From Ferdinandcohnia sp036962685 (GTDB lineage Bacteria; Bacillota; Bacilli; Bacillales; Bacillaceae_L): a DNA stretch of 64,000 nt. A program made the translations under genes and the position numbers. Positions 26,699 through 35,712 of this stretch are shown in pieces. Location of the stretch: assembly GCF_036962685.1 (NCBI RefSeq), contig NZ_JBALOP010000027.1, positions 1 through 64,000 on the forward strand. Direction: 5' to 3'. Within the stretch, counting starts at the first letter, position 1; every line of letters begins with the position of its first letter. The notes beneath the pieces were generated by a model. The model saw only the letters and a program-made list of their open reading frames with translations, did no database searches and was not told the origin of the DNA.

Positions 26699-27080
26699 AA
26701 AAATACCGCACGGTGAAGGAAAATAGTACTTATTAAAGTGTATGTTCAAAATGGAGGATAAAAAGGACCGAGAAGTTCAAGGCGGCGCAGGTTTGAGCAC
26801 TGTAACGTATGTAGTTAATACGTGAGGAGCGGAAAAGCAAGCCAACGCAGAAATTCGATGTGTCATTTTTCCTGGACATTTTGACATCCTCTTATTGTTC
26901 ATAAAAGCGAACCTAGGACGGTGGAAGCTAGGGTATGAACAGATAAGGAAGGCGTTCCAGAGTGTAACGAATGAAAGAGGCAATAACTCATTATACGAGT
27001 TGTTTGCAAATAGGGTGGAACCGCGGGTAAACTCTCGTCCCTATGTCTACAATTAGGCATAGAGGAGGGGAGTTTTTTAT
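26699..27080 (+). promoter_or_regulatory. glyQS T-box riboswitch, interrupted in Stem I
   Basis: Senses uncharged tRNA-Gly and controls read-through into glyQ-glyS. Seen: the 5' Stem I strand GAAGGAAAATAGTAC (with the AGTA loop-E element), the distal AGCGAACC with GGACGGTGGAAGC loop (26907-26929), the return strand ATGAACAGATAAGG, a GGC glycine specifier in GGAAGGCGTTCC (26951-26953), and the conserved T-box AGGGTGGAACCGCG (27012-27025). The terminator has arms around ACTCTCGTCCCTATG and CATAGAGGAGGGGAGT plus T-run. The Stem I middle holds a 147-bp insertion (next entry). Confidence 0.93.
26743..26901 (+). mobile_element. 147-bp structured insertion in T-box Stem I with 6-bp direct repeats
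   Basis: TGTTCA occurs at 26743-26748 and again at 26896-26901, bracketing 147 bp. Removing one repeat and the 147 bp leaves a regular Stem I in which GTTCAT pairs perfectly with ATGAAC. The insert has terminal inverted repeats GAGGAT (26754-26759) and ATCCTC (26886-26891). Inside is a hairpin ACGTAT/ATACGT (26805-26810, 26818-26823), enclosed by GGTTTG/CAAGCC pairing. No protein is encoded. It behaves like a small MITE-type or structured interspersed element. Confidence 0.72.
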
Positions 27081-27141
27081 TTTTGTAACAAAATTAACTT
27101 AGGATTATTTTTCATGTAATTTTACCGGAGGTGCGAGATTA

Positions 27142-28032
27142 ATGAATATACAAGAAATGATATTAACATTACAAAAGCATTGGTCAGATCAAGGCTGTAT
27201 TCTCATGCAGGCCTATGACGTAGAAAAGGGTGCAGGAACCATGAGCCCCTATACTTTCTTAAGAAGCCTTGGTCCAGAGCCGTGGAATGTAGCTTATGTG
27301 GAACCATCAAGACGTCCGGTCGATGGCCGCTACGGAGAAAACCCAAATCGCCTTTATCAACACCATCAATTCCAGGTTATCATGAAGCCATCACCTGACA
27401 ATATTCAGGAGCTTTACCTCGATTCCTTACGTAAACTAGGAATTGATCCGTTAGAACATGATATACGCTTTGTTGAAGATAACTGGGAGGCACCGACATT
27501 AGGTGCTGCAGGACTTGGTTGGGAAGTTTGGCTTGACGGAATGGAGGTTACACAATTTACATATTTCCAACAGGTTGGGGGCATTGAGTGTAAACCAGTC
27601 TCTGTTGAAATCACTTATGGAATTGAACGTTTAGCCTCTTATATTCAAGATAAGGAGAATGTTTTTGATCTTGAGTGGACAAAAGGCTTTACAGTTCGTG
27701 ATATTTTCCATCAGCCTGAATACGAGCATTCAAAATACACGTTTGAAACATCTGATACAGAAATGCTCTTTAACTTATTTAGCATTTATGAAAAAGAAGC
27801 ACACCGTCAAATGGATGAGGGACTCGTTCACCCAGCTTATGACTATGTTTTAAAGTGTTCACACACCTTTAACCAGCTAGATGCAAGGGGAGCAATCTCA
27901 GTCACAGAAAGAACAGGGTATATAGGCAGAGTTCGTAACTTAGCTCGTAAAGTAGCTAAAACGTTTTATGAAGAGCGGGAAAAATTGGGCTTCCCAATGC
28001 TGCAGGCAAAAGGAGACGATCGTCATGAGTAA
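27142..28032 (+). CDS. glyQ: Glycyl-tRNA synthetase alpha subunit
   Basis: Catalytic subunit of the alpha2beta2-type GlyRS, which charges tRNA-Gly. The 296-residue class II core includes PDNIQELYLDSLRKLGI, WEAPTLGAAGLGWEVWLDG and ARGAISVTERTGYI. ATG behind CGGAGG. T-box controlled; overlaps glyS by 8 nt. Confidence 0.98.
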   Translation: MNIQEMILTLQKHWSDQGCILMQAYDVEKGAGTMSPYTFLRSLGPEPWNVAYVEPSRRPVDGRYGENPNRLYQHHQFQVIMKPSPDNIQELYLDSLRKLGIDPLEHDIRFVEDNWEAPTLGAAGLGWEVWLDGMEVTQFTYFQQVGGIECKPVSVEITYGIERLASYIQDKENVFDLEWTKGFTVRDIFHQPEYEHSKYTFETSDTEMLFNLFSIYEKEAHRQMDEGLVHPAYDYVLKCSHTFNQLDARGAISVTERTGYIGRVRNLARKVAKTFYEEREKLGFPMLQAKGDDRHE

Positions 28033-30103
28033 GCGAGATTTATTGATTGAAATTGGTTTAGAGGAGATGCCAGCACGGTTTGTAACAGATGCTATGAATC
28101 AGCTTTCGGACAAGGTTACAAACTGGTTACGTGAACATAATATTTCTTTTGAACAGGTTGAACATTTTTCTTCACCTAGAAGACTAGCGGTACTTGTACA
28201 AGATGTTGCTGAAAAACAAAAGGATGTTGAACTTGAAGCGAAAGGTCCAGCGAAAAAAATCGCATTGGACCAGGACGGAAATTGGACAAAAGCTGCGCAG
28301 GGCTTCACAAGAGGACAAGGTGCTACAGTTGAAGATATCTTTTTTAAAGAGATTAATGGTGTGGAATATGCACATATAAATAAATTCATTAAAGGAAAAG
28401 ACACAAAAGAAATTTTAGGTGAGCTTGAGGAAGTCATTACCCATCTATCATTCCCTAAAAATATGCGTTGGGGCGATCAAGAGCTTCGCTATGTACGTCC
28501 GATAAAATGGATTGTCGCTTTATTCGGAACGGATATTATTCCAATTTCAATCACAAATGTTACAGCGAGCAATAAAACATGGGGGCATCGTTTCTTAGGC
28601 CATGATGTTGAAATTACATCACCAAGAGACTATGAAAAACTCCTTATGTCTCAATATGTAATTGCAGATTATCTGGAGCGCAAAGAAGCAATTATAAACC
28701 AAATTAATATACTAGAAGAAGACAATAATTGGGAAATTCCAATTGATGCAGATTTACTAGAAGAAGTAACAAATCTTGTTGAATATCCAACTGCTTTTTA
28801 TGGAAAATTTGAAGAAGAATTTTTAAATTTACCAGAAGAAGTGTTAATTACAAGCATGAGAGAGCATCAACGCTATTTCCCTGTAAAAGACAAAGATGGT
28901 GCCCTTCTTCCTTTCTTTGTAGCTGTTCGAAATGGTGACCATAAGCACCTTGAAAAAGTCGCTAGGGGGAATGAGAAGGTACTTCGTGCCAGATTATCTG
29001 ATGCTGACTTCTTCTATAAAGAAGATCAAAAATTAAAAATTGATGATTTAATACAGAAGCTTGATAAAGTCATATATCATGAAGAAATTGGCTCAATTGG
29101 TGACAAGGTGAGACGAATTCAGCAAATCACGAAGCACCTTTCACAGCTTCTTAACCTTGACAGCGAAACGCAGGAAAAGGCAAGTCGAGCTGCTGGGGTT
29201 TGTAAATTTGACCTTGTTACGAATATGGTTTACGAATTTCCTGAGCTTCAAGGAGTCATGGGAGAGCGATATGCACGATTAAGTGGTGAGGACGAAGCGA
29301 TCGCTGTAGCTATTAATGAGCATTACATGCCACGACACGCTGATGATGTTAGCCCTTCATCAACCATTGGTGCTGTAATTAGTCTTGCTGATAAACTAGA
29401 TACGATTATTGGGTGCTTCTCCATTGGCATTATTCCGACAGGTTCTCAGGATCCGTATGCATTACGTCGTATGGCATCTGGTGTAGTTCAAATCTTACTT
29501 GATAAAGATTGGGATATTAGTCTTGAAGAGTTATTCGATTATGTATTAAATCTGTTTGTCGAAGCGAATATCGCAAAGCTCGAAAAACAAGAAATTGAAA
29601 AAGAGCTTGTTCAATTCTTTAAATTACGTATTAAACACGAATTAAACAATCGAAACATCCGCTATGACATTATTGATGCAGTTCTTGGTACAAAGCTCGG
29701 AAACGTTGGACTACTTATTAACAAAGCTGAAATGCTTGAAAAGAATAAAGACCATAAAGACTTTAAAGCAACTATCGAATCACTGAGTAGAGTACTAAAT
29801 ATCGCAAAAAAGGGTGAAGAAGCTGAAATTAAGCCTAGCCTTTTTGAATCAAATGAAGAAAAGCATCTCTTTGAGAAGTTTACGGAGGTTAAACCAAAGG
29901 TAATCGAAAGCTTTAATAATCATGATGTAACAGAAGCTTTCCATTTATTAGCTTCATTAAGAGAATTAATTGACCAATATTTTGAACATACAATGGTAAT
30001 GGCAGACGATGAGGCAGTGAAGAAAAACCGCCTTGCACAAATGGTTCAACTTTCAAAACTCATCCACTTCATCGGGGACTTGAATTCGATTATTGTAAAA
30101 TAA
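28025..30103 (+). CDS. glyS: Glycyl-tRNA synthetase beta subunit
   Basis: Tetrameric GlyRS beta chain that binds tRNA; it contains a central HD-like region (VCKFDLVTNMVYEFPELQG) and a C-terminal DALR-type anticodon-binding domain. ATG 28025 (MSKRDLLIEIGLEEMPARF) follows AAAGGAG at the end of glyQ, giving 692 residues, close to the usual length. An upstream in-frame ATG at 27968 lies inside glyQ and is rejected. Confidence 0.97.
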   Translation: MSKRDLLIEIGLEEMPARFVTDAMNQLSDKVTNWLREHNISFEQVEHFSSPRRLAVLVQDVAEKQKDVELEAKGPAKKIALDQDGNWTKAAQGFTRGQGATVEDIFFKEINGVEYAHINKFIKGKDTKEILGELEEVITHLSFPKNMRWGDQELRYVRPIKWIVALFGTDIIPISITNVTASNKTWGHRFLGHDVEITSPRDYEKLLMSQYVIADYLERKEAIINQINILEEDNNWEIPIDADLLEEVTNLVEYPTAFYGKFEEEFLNLPEEVLITSMREHQRYFPVKDKDGALLPFFVAVRNGDHKHLEKVARGNEKVLRARLSDADFFYKEDQKLKIDDLIQKLDKVIYHEEIGSIGDKVRRIQQITKHLSQLLNLDSETQEKASRAAGVCKFDLVTNMVYEFPELQGVMGERYARLSGEDEAIAVAINEHYMPRHADDVSPSSTIGAVISLADKLDTIIGCFSIGIIPTGSQDPYALRRMASGVVQILLDKDWDISLEELFDYVLNLFVEANIAKLEKQEIEKELVQFFKLRIKHELNNRNIRYDIIDAVLGTKLGNVGLLINKAEMLEKNKDHKDFKATIESLSRVLNIAKKGEEAEIKPSLFESNEEKHLFEKFTEVKPKVIESFNNHDVTEAFHLLASLRELIDQYFEHTMVMADDEAVKKNRLAQMVQLSKLIHFIGDLNSIIVK

Positions 30104-30104
30104 T

Positions 30105-30136
30105 AACTAGGGGCATTTTGCTCCTAGTCTTTTTCT
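30105..30136 (+). terminator. Terminator after glyS
   Basis: ACTAGG (30106-30111) pairs with CCTAGT (30123-30128), extended by GGGC/GCTC bases, and is followed by CTTTTTC. Confidence 0.8.
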
Positions 30137-30232
30137 ATCTACTATACGTCTTTGCGCAATTAGTATATAATAATTCTAATTAGTATAACCTTATTGAAAA
30201 TATACATAAAACAATAGATTCTAGGATTGGTG

Positions 30233-30871
30233 GTGAGTACAATAGAACTAAGCAAACGGCAAGAACAAATCGTACAAATTGTTAAAGACAATGGGCCGAT
30301 TACAGGAGAAGCGATTGCTGACCGATTAAATTTGACGAGGGCAACTCTTCGTCCAGATCTCGCCATTTTAACAATGGCGGGCTATCTTGAAGCAAGACCT
30401 CGTGTCGGATATTTTTATACGGGAAAAACAGGTCAGCAGTTACTAGCCGACAAGATTAAAAAAATCAAAGTGATGGATTATCAATCTATTCCTGTCGTAA
30501 TAAATGAGAGTATATCTGTATATGATGCGATTGTTACCATGTTTTTGGAAGATGTCGGGACTTTATTTGTGGTGGATAAATCGTCGATCCTTGTTGGAGT
30601 CTTATCAAGAAAAGATTTGCTGCGGGCAAGTCTTGGTAACCAGGATTTAAAATCTGTTCCAGTCACAATCATTATGACCCGCATGCCTAATATTACAATG
30701 TGTGAAAAAGATGATCTTTTACTTGATGTGGCTCATAAATTAATAGAAAAGCAAATCGATGCATTACCTGTTGTAAAGCATTCTGAACGTGGTATAGAGG
30801 TCATTGGGAGAATCACAAAGACAAATATGACAAAAGCCTTGGTGGCCCTCGCAGGGGATGAAATCCTCTAA
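30233..30871 (+). CDS. ccpN: CcpN, repressor of gluconeogenic genes
   Basis: Represses gapB and pckA (and the SR1 RNA in B. subtilis) when glycolytic carbon is present. The 212-residue protein has an N-terminal helix-turn-helix (GEAIADRLNLTRATLRPDLA) and two CBS domains (about residues 80-205) that sense nucleotides. Start GTG 30233 (MSTIELSKRQEQ) fits the family and has AGGA six bases upstream. It is followed after 27 nt by yqfL, its usual partner. Confidence 0.95.
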   Translation: MSTIELSKRQEQIVQIVKDNGPITGEAIADRLNLTRATLRPDLAILTMAGYLEARPRVGYFYTGKTGQQLLADKIKKIKVMDYQSIPVVINESISVYDAIVTMFLEDVGTLFVVDKSSILVGVLSRKDLLRASLGNQDLKSVPVTIIMTRMPNITMCEKDDLLLDVAHKLIEKQIDALPVVKHSERGIEVIGRITKTNMTKALVALAGDEIL

Positions 30872-30898
30872 TTTTTTGGTAAGGAGATGGAGTAGCAG

Positions 30899-31711
30899 AT
30901 GAGTAAACGTGTGGTATATGTAGTATCAGATTCAGTTGGAGAAACAGCAGAATTGGTTGTAAAAGCAGCGGTAAGTCAATTTAATGGCTCACATACAGAT
31001 ATTAAACGAATTCCTTATGTTGAAGATACAGCTACATTGTCAGAGGTTGTGGCCCTTGCGAAGCTTAATAATGCAATTATTGCTTTTACACTTGTGGTTC
31101 CTGAACTAAGAGATTTCCTTGTGAAGGAAGCAGAGCGAGAAGGAGTCATTGTGAATGATATTATTGGTCCGCTAATTGATAAAATGTCAGGCGTTTATGA
31201 TAGTAACCCAAGATTCGAAGCGGGTCTTGTCAGAAAATTAGACGAGGATTATTTTAAGAAAATAGAGGCAATTGAATTTGCGGTTAAATATGATGATGGA
31301 CGCGACCCAAGGGGAATTCTTCGTGCAGATATCGTCCTAATTGGTGTTTCAAGAACCTCTAAGACACCTTTATCCCAATACCTGGCACATAAGCGCTTTA
31401 AGGTTGCAAACGTTCCAATCGTTCCCGAGGTTGATCCACCGGAAGAACTGTTTAAAGTGTCACCAAATAAATGCTTTGGATTAAAAATCAGTCCTGACAA
31501 ACTTAATCATATTAGACGCGAAAGGTTAAAATCACTAGGCTTAGATGACCAAGCAATCTATGCGAATATTAACCGCATTAAAGAAGAACTTGAACATTTC
31601 GAATCAATTATTAGTAAAATCGGTTGTGAAGTTGTCGATGTCTCAAATAAAGCAGTTGAAGAAACGGCAAATATTATTTTAAATAAAATCAATAAACGCA
31701 AAAATCAATAA
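30899..31711 (+). CDS. yqfL: YqfL, pyruvate phosphate dikinase regulatory kinase/phosphorylase family
   Basis: Bifunctional DUF299 protein that in related organisms phosphorylates and dephosphorylates PPDK or PEP synthetase. The 270-residue protein has the P-loop-like GVSRTSKTPLSQYLAHK near residue 151. In B. subtilis YqfL affects CcpN activity, which fits the operon. ATG behind AAGGAGATGG. Confidence 0.93.
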   Translation: MSKRVVYVVSDSVGETAELVVKAAVSQFNGSHTDIKRIPYVEDTATLSEVVALAKLNNAIIAFTLVVPELRDFLVKEAEREGVIVNDIIGPLIDKMSGVYDSNPRFEAGLVRKLDEDYFKKIEAIEFAVKYDDGRDPRGILRADIVLIGVSRTSKTPLSQYLAHKRFKVANVPIVPEVDPPEELFKVSPNKCFGLKISPDKLNHIRRERLKSLGLDDQAIYANINRIKEELEHFESIISKIGCEVVDVSNKAVEETANIILNKINKRKNQ

Positions 31712-31743
31712 AGGCAATTTTAAATACCTATATAAGTTAAGAG

Positions 31744-31773
31744 AAAACATATCTTAAAAAGATATGTTTTTTT
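31744..31773 (+). terminator. Terminator after yqfL
   Basis: AAAACATATCTT and AAGATATGTTTT separated by AAA, followed by further T. Confidence 0.85.
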
Positions 31774-32107
31774 ATGGCACTTGAAGGAATTTTATATTAT
31801 AATAAAAAATTGTGATAAAAATACATATTTTTAGGTTTAGAGTTCGATTGGATAGAATAGACTATGTATTGAAGGTTGTCAAGGGTAAGATAAGGAAATA
31901 GGTGAATTAATTTTCGACATTATTTTCTCATTTCAATTTTTTTCTTTCCAAAATTGCTTTTGAATATCCGTTCTTTGTGTCTAGCTTCAGGCGCCTTGTG
32001 CTTTCTTATTACTCACCTAAAGATTGGGACTATCACATTTTTTGAACATATTTTAAATCTTTTTCTGGAAAAGAAGGATTCTCTGGAGTGATGTAGAATA
32101 GAGAAAT
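31774..32107. other. Spacer between yqfL and yqxD
   Basis: About 330 bp of AT-rich DNA. It contains the short repeat B6 (31977-32005) and a GGAGTGAT Shine-Dalgarno-like string at about 32085-32092 ahead of yqxD. I see no open frame with a ribosome binding site in it and no clear promoter. Confidence 0.4.
31977..32005 (-). repeat. Repeat family B, minimal copy B6
   Basis: The left end GTGTCTAGCTTCA, shared with B4 and B5, is joined directly to the other end (GGCGCCTTGTGCTTTC). The interior is missing, leaving a short GGCGCC palindrome. It looks like a deletion product between the two ends. Confidence 0.6.
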
Positions 32108-32574
32108 ATGACGAAAAAAAGAATAAAATATTTGTTGATGCAGATGCATGTCCAGTTAAAGAAGAAATACTTAACATTGCAGGTACATATAATATCAATG
32201 TTGTATTTGTCGCTTCTTATGCCCATGTTATGTCAAATCCCATGGGTGGAAAATGGGTGTACGTGGATGCTGAGAAAGAAGCTGCAGATCTTTATATTAT
32301 GAATCATGCAATTAAAAAAGATATCGTCATTACCCAGGATACTGGCTTAGCAAGTATTTTAGTAAACAGAGGTGTAACAGCTATATCACCCCGTGGCAAA
32401 GAGTTTAAGGAAGAGGACATGGAACAAATTCTCCATTTCCGCTTTTTATCTGCAAAGGAAAGACGTAATGGCTCCTACTCGAAAGGACCAAAACCCTTTA
32501 CTGACGATGACAGACAGCATTTTACTAAAATTTTTAAAAAAAGTTTGTCGAATATTGCAGGATTTAAACTCTGA
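32108..32574 (+). CDS. yqxD: YqxD/YaiI-family protein (UPF0178, DUF188), frameshifted at its start
   Basis: The family sequence KIFVDADACPVKEEILNIAG, then GGKWVYVDAEKEAADLYI and DIVITQDTGLASILVNRG, reads through in one frame from about 32125 to the TAA at 32574. That frame has no ATG, GTG or TTG before 32230, after the catalytic-looking DADACP. The natural ATG (32108) is in another frame; adding one A to the seven-A run at 32114-32120 would join them. So this is a -1 frameshift, a sequencing error, or a slippage site. Starting at 32230 would lose about 35 conserved residues. PIN-like fold; function unclear. Confidence 0.8.
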
Positions 32575-32608
32575 CTATCGAATATTTTAGTACTTGGGGA
32601 TGTTAAAC

Positions 32609-34420
32609 ATGGGGTATCGAATTCCCGAAGAGACAATCGAAAAAATTCGTATATCTGTTGACATTGTTGATGTTATTAGTGAATATGTTCAATTGAAGAA
32701 GCAAGGTAGAAATTATTTTGGCTTATGTCCATTTCATGGTGAAAATACCCCTTCATTTTCTGTATCCCCTGATAAACAAATCTTTCATTGTTTTGGGTGT
32801 GGAGCAGGTGGAAATGTATTTTCTTTTTTAATGGACTTAGAAGGGTATTCATTCGCAGAGGCCGCAGTAAACTTAGCTAATAAAGTGAACATTGACCTAT
32901 CGGATTTTGAACAGCAAACAGCTGTTTCTGATAAAAAAAACAATGATGCATCAAAAATGCAAGAAGCACACGAATTATTAAAGAAATTCTATCACCACCT
33001 ATTACTTAATACAAAAGAAGGTGAACCAGCGCTAGACTATCTAACAAATAGGGGCTTCACGAGAGAAATTATCGATAAGTTTGAAATTGGCTATTCCCTT
33101 GATTCATGGAACTTTGCAACGAAATTTCTCCAAAAAAGAGGCTTTAAGCCTGAGTTGATGGAACGTGCCGGATTACTCGTAAAAAAGGAGGACACCGGGA
33201 CATTCTTTGATAGATTTCGAAACCGTATCATGTTCCCAATCTGGGATCATCAAGGCAAAACAATTGCTTTTTCTGGCAGGGTGCTTGGAAAGGGGCAGGA
33301 ACCAAAATATTTAAATAGTCCTGAAACGATTATTTTTAATAAGAGTAAAACCCTTTACAATTTTCATCAAGCAAGACTTGATATCCGAAAACAACAGCAG
33401 GTGATCCTATTTGAAGGATTTGCAGATGTAATTGCAGCTGATTCAGCAGATGTTCCAAATTCAATTGGTACTATGGGCACATCCTTAACGGATGAACATG
33501 TAAAAATAATTAGAAGGAATGTGGAATCTGTTGTCATCTGCTATGACTCTGATAATGCTGGGCTTGATGCCGCTTTAAGAGCTTCATCGATGCTTGTCGA
33601 GGCCGGCTGTTATGTGAGAGTTGCAACAATGCCAAATGGCATGGACCCTGATGACTACATTAGCAAATATGGCGCAGAGAAGTTTAAAAATGATGTAATA
33701 GGGGCAAGTCTTACATTAATGGCATTTAAACTTCAGTACCTAAGAAGAGGAAAAAATCTTCAGGATGAAGGAGAACGCATCCGTTATATAGAAGATGTAC
33801 TTAAGGAAATTTCCTTTTTAGAAAAGGCTGTCGAAAGAGACCATTATTTGCGCCAGCTTTCAAGTGAATTTTCGATTTCGCTTGATGCACTAAAAACACA
33901 ACAGCTTCAGTATTATAAATCTGAACGGAAAAAAAGGGATAATTTCTCTTCGAATAGAAATAATACGAAAGCAAAACCTACCATATCTAAACACTTACTT
34001 AAAGCCTATCATAATGCAGAACGTTTTTTACTTGCGTATATGCTACGGAGTCAGGATATTGCTGATAAAGTACAAGATCAGCTCCAAGCCGAATTTAATA
34101 TTGAAGAGCATCGAGCAATTGTAACGTATTTATATGCGTTTTATGAAGAAGGTAATGAACCTGATATCAGCACATTTCTAACAAGGATACATGATGATAA
34201 TTTAAAACGGATTGTAACTGATATAGCAATGATGTCAATTGAAGAAGAAGTATCAGATTCTGTGTTATCAGATTATGTGAAACAGGTGTTGAATCACAAA
34301 AAAATGTCAATGATAAAAGAAAAAGAATCTGAGCAACTTGAAGCCGAGCGTAGTAAGGATTATTTGAAGGCCGCTACGATTGCAAATGAAATTATTCAAA
34401 TGAAAAAAGCATTACATTAA
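32609..34420 (+). CDS. dnaG: DNA primase
   Basis: Makes RNA primers at the replication fork with DnaB-type helicase. The 603-residue protein has an N-terminal CHC2 zinc finger (CPFHGENTPSFSV ... FHCFGCG), a TOPRIM catalytic core (ILFEGFADVIAA and VICYDSDNAGLDAA) and a C-terminal helicase-interaction domain. ATG 32609 (MGYRIPEETIE) follows GGGGAT; the frame also has a TTG at 32594 with poor spacing. It forms the macromolecular synthesis operon with sigA. Confidence 0.97.
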   Translation: MGYRIPEETIEKIRISVDIVDVISEYVQLKKQGRNYFGLCPFHGENTPSFSVSPDKQIFHCFGCGAGGNVFSFLMDLEGYSFAEAAVNLANKVNIDLSDFEQQTAVSDKKNNDASKMQEAHELLKKFYHHLLLNTKEGEPALDYLTNRGFTREIIDKFEIGYSLDSWNFATKFLQKRGFKPELMERAGLLVKKEDTGTFFDRFRNRIMFPIWDHQGKTIAFSGRVLGKGQEPKYLNSPETIIFNKSKTLYNFHQARLDIRKQQQVILFEGFADVIAADSADVPNSIGTMGTSLTDEHVKIIRRNVESVVICYDSDNAGLDAALRASSMLVEAGCYVRVATMPNGMDPDDYISKYGAEKFKNDVIGASLTLMAFKLQYLRRGKNLQDEGERIRYIEDVLKEISFLEKAVERDHYLRQLSSEFSISLDALKTQQLQYYKSERKKRDNFSSNRNNTKAKPTISKHLLKAYHNAERFLLAYMLRSQDIADKVQDQLQAEFNIEEHRAIVTYLYAFYEEGNEPDISTFLTRIHDDNLKRIVTDIAMMSIEEEVSDSVLSDYVKQVLNHKKMSMIKEKESEQLEAERSKDYLKAATIANEIIQMKKALH

Positions 34421-34471
34421 AATAGGTTTTCTAACCTCTATGTCTTACTAGTTTTGGAAGGAGGGGAACAA

Positions 34472-35608
34472 ATGGCTGAAAAGTCTAAAGAAGTTGATAC
34501 AGAATTAACATTAGAACAAGTTAAAGAAAAATTAACACAGCTAGGTAAAAAACGCGGTGTATTAACCTATGAGGAAATCGCTGAGCGTATGTCTGGTTTT
34601 GAAGTTGAATCAGACCATCTTGATGAATACTATGAGTTCCTTGGAGAGCAGGGGATTGAATTAATAGGTGAAGGCGAAGATCATGATGCAGCAGATGATA
34701 ATGAAGATGATCCGAATGTCCAAGAGTTATCAAAGGAAGAAGAATTTGATTTAAATGACCTTAGTGTTCCTCCAGGGGTTAAGATTAATGACCCAGTACG
34801 TATGTACTTAAAAGAAATTGGTCGTGTTGATTTACTCTCAGCCGATGATGAAATTCAGCTTGCTGAAAGAATCGAACAAGGTGATGAAGAGGCCAAACGC
34901 CGACTTGCAGAAGCCAATTTGCGACTAGTTGTAAGTATTGCAAAGCGTTACGTTGGTCGTGGGATGCTGTTCCTAGATTTAATCCAAGAAGGAAATATGG
35001 GACTTATTAAAGCTGTCGAGAAATTTGATTACCGCAAAGGCTTTAAGTTCAGTACGTATGCCACTTGGTGGATTCGTCAAGCAATTACACGTGCAATTGC
35101 AGACCAAGCAAGGACCATTCGTATCCCTGTTCATATGGTCGAAACAATCAATAAATTAATCCGTGTACAACGTCAGCTACTGCAGGATCTTGGACGCGAA
35201 CCAACTCCCGAAGAAATTGCCGAAGATATGGATTTAACACCTGAAAAGGTTAGAGAAATTTTAAAGATTGCTCAAGAACCTGTGTCGTTAGAAACACCAA
35301 TAGGTGAAGAAGATGACTCACATCTTGGTGATTTTATTGAAGACCAGGATGCAACATCTCCATCAGAGCATGCTGCATATGAGCTTTTAAAGGAACAACT
35401 AGAAGATGTCCTTGATACCTTAACAGATAGAGAAGAAAACGTATTACGTCTACGTTTTGGTTTAGACGACGGACGTACACGTACCCTTGAAGAAGTAGGT
35501 AAGGTATTTGGTGTTACTCGTGAGCGTATACGCCAAATTGAGGCAAAAGCACTACGTAAGCTTCGTCATCCAAGCCGAAGTAAACGACTAAAAGATTTCT
35601 TAGAATAA
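34472..35608 (+). CDS. sigA: RNA polymerase primary sigma factor SigA
   Basis: Housekeeping sigma factor. 378 residues: region 1.1 with an acidic stretch (about 65-100), region 1.2-2 with GFKFSTYATWWIRQAITRAI for -10 recognition and melting, region 3, and region 4 helix-turn-helix GVTRERIRQIEAKALRKLR for the -35. ATG 34472 follows GGAAGGAGGGG. The frame extends to 34454, but that codon lies before the Shine-Dalgarno. Ends at a strong terminator. Confidence 0.98.
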   Translation: MAEKSKEVDTELTLEQVKEKLTQLGKKRGVLTYEEIAERMSGFEVESDHLDEYYEFLGEQGIELIGEGEDHDAADDNEDDPNVQELSKEEEFDLNDLSVPPGVKINDPVRMYLKEIGRVDLLSADDEIQLAERIEQGDEEAKRRLAEANLRLVVSIAKRYVGRGMLFLDLIQEGNMGLIKAVEKFDYRKGFKFSTYATWWIRQAITRAIADQARTIRIPVHMVETINKLIRVQRQLLQDLGREPTPEEIAEDMDLTPEKVREILKIAQEPVSLETPIGEEDDSHLGDFIEDQDATSPSEHAAYELLKEQLEDVLDTLTDREENVLRLRFGLDDGRTRTLEEVGKVFGVTRERIRQIEAKALRKLRHPSRSKRLKDFLE

Positions 35609-35628
35609 AATTTTTCATTTACATTTCG

Positions 35629-35667
35629 TAGTTTACTTCATAAAATTGAAGTAAACTATTTTTTTTA
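35629..35667 (+). terminator. Terminator after sigA
   Basis: TAGTTTACTTCA and TGAAGTAAACTA form a 12-bp perfect stem, followed by eight T. Confidence 0.95.
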
Positions 35668-35712
35668 GGTAATATACCCTAGTTGTAAAGCATTAGAAAG
35701 GTGAGCGCTTTC

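Noticed and set aside
26777..26983. 68-codon minus-strand frame across the glyQS leader
   Set aside because: It is antisense to the T-box and its insert; no ribosome binding site. Structure conservation explains the open frame.
32230..32574. yqxD starting at ATG 32230 as a complete shorter gene
   Set aside because: It would drop the conserved DADACP region, which is fully preserved in the DNA upstream in the same frame.
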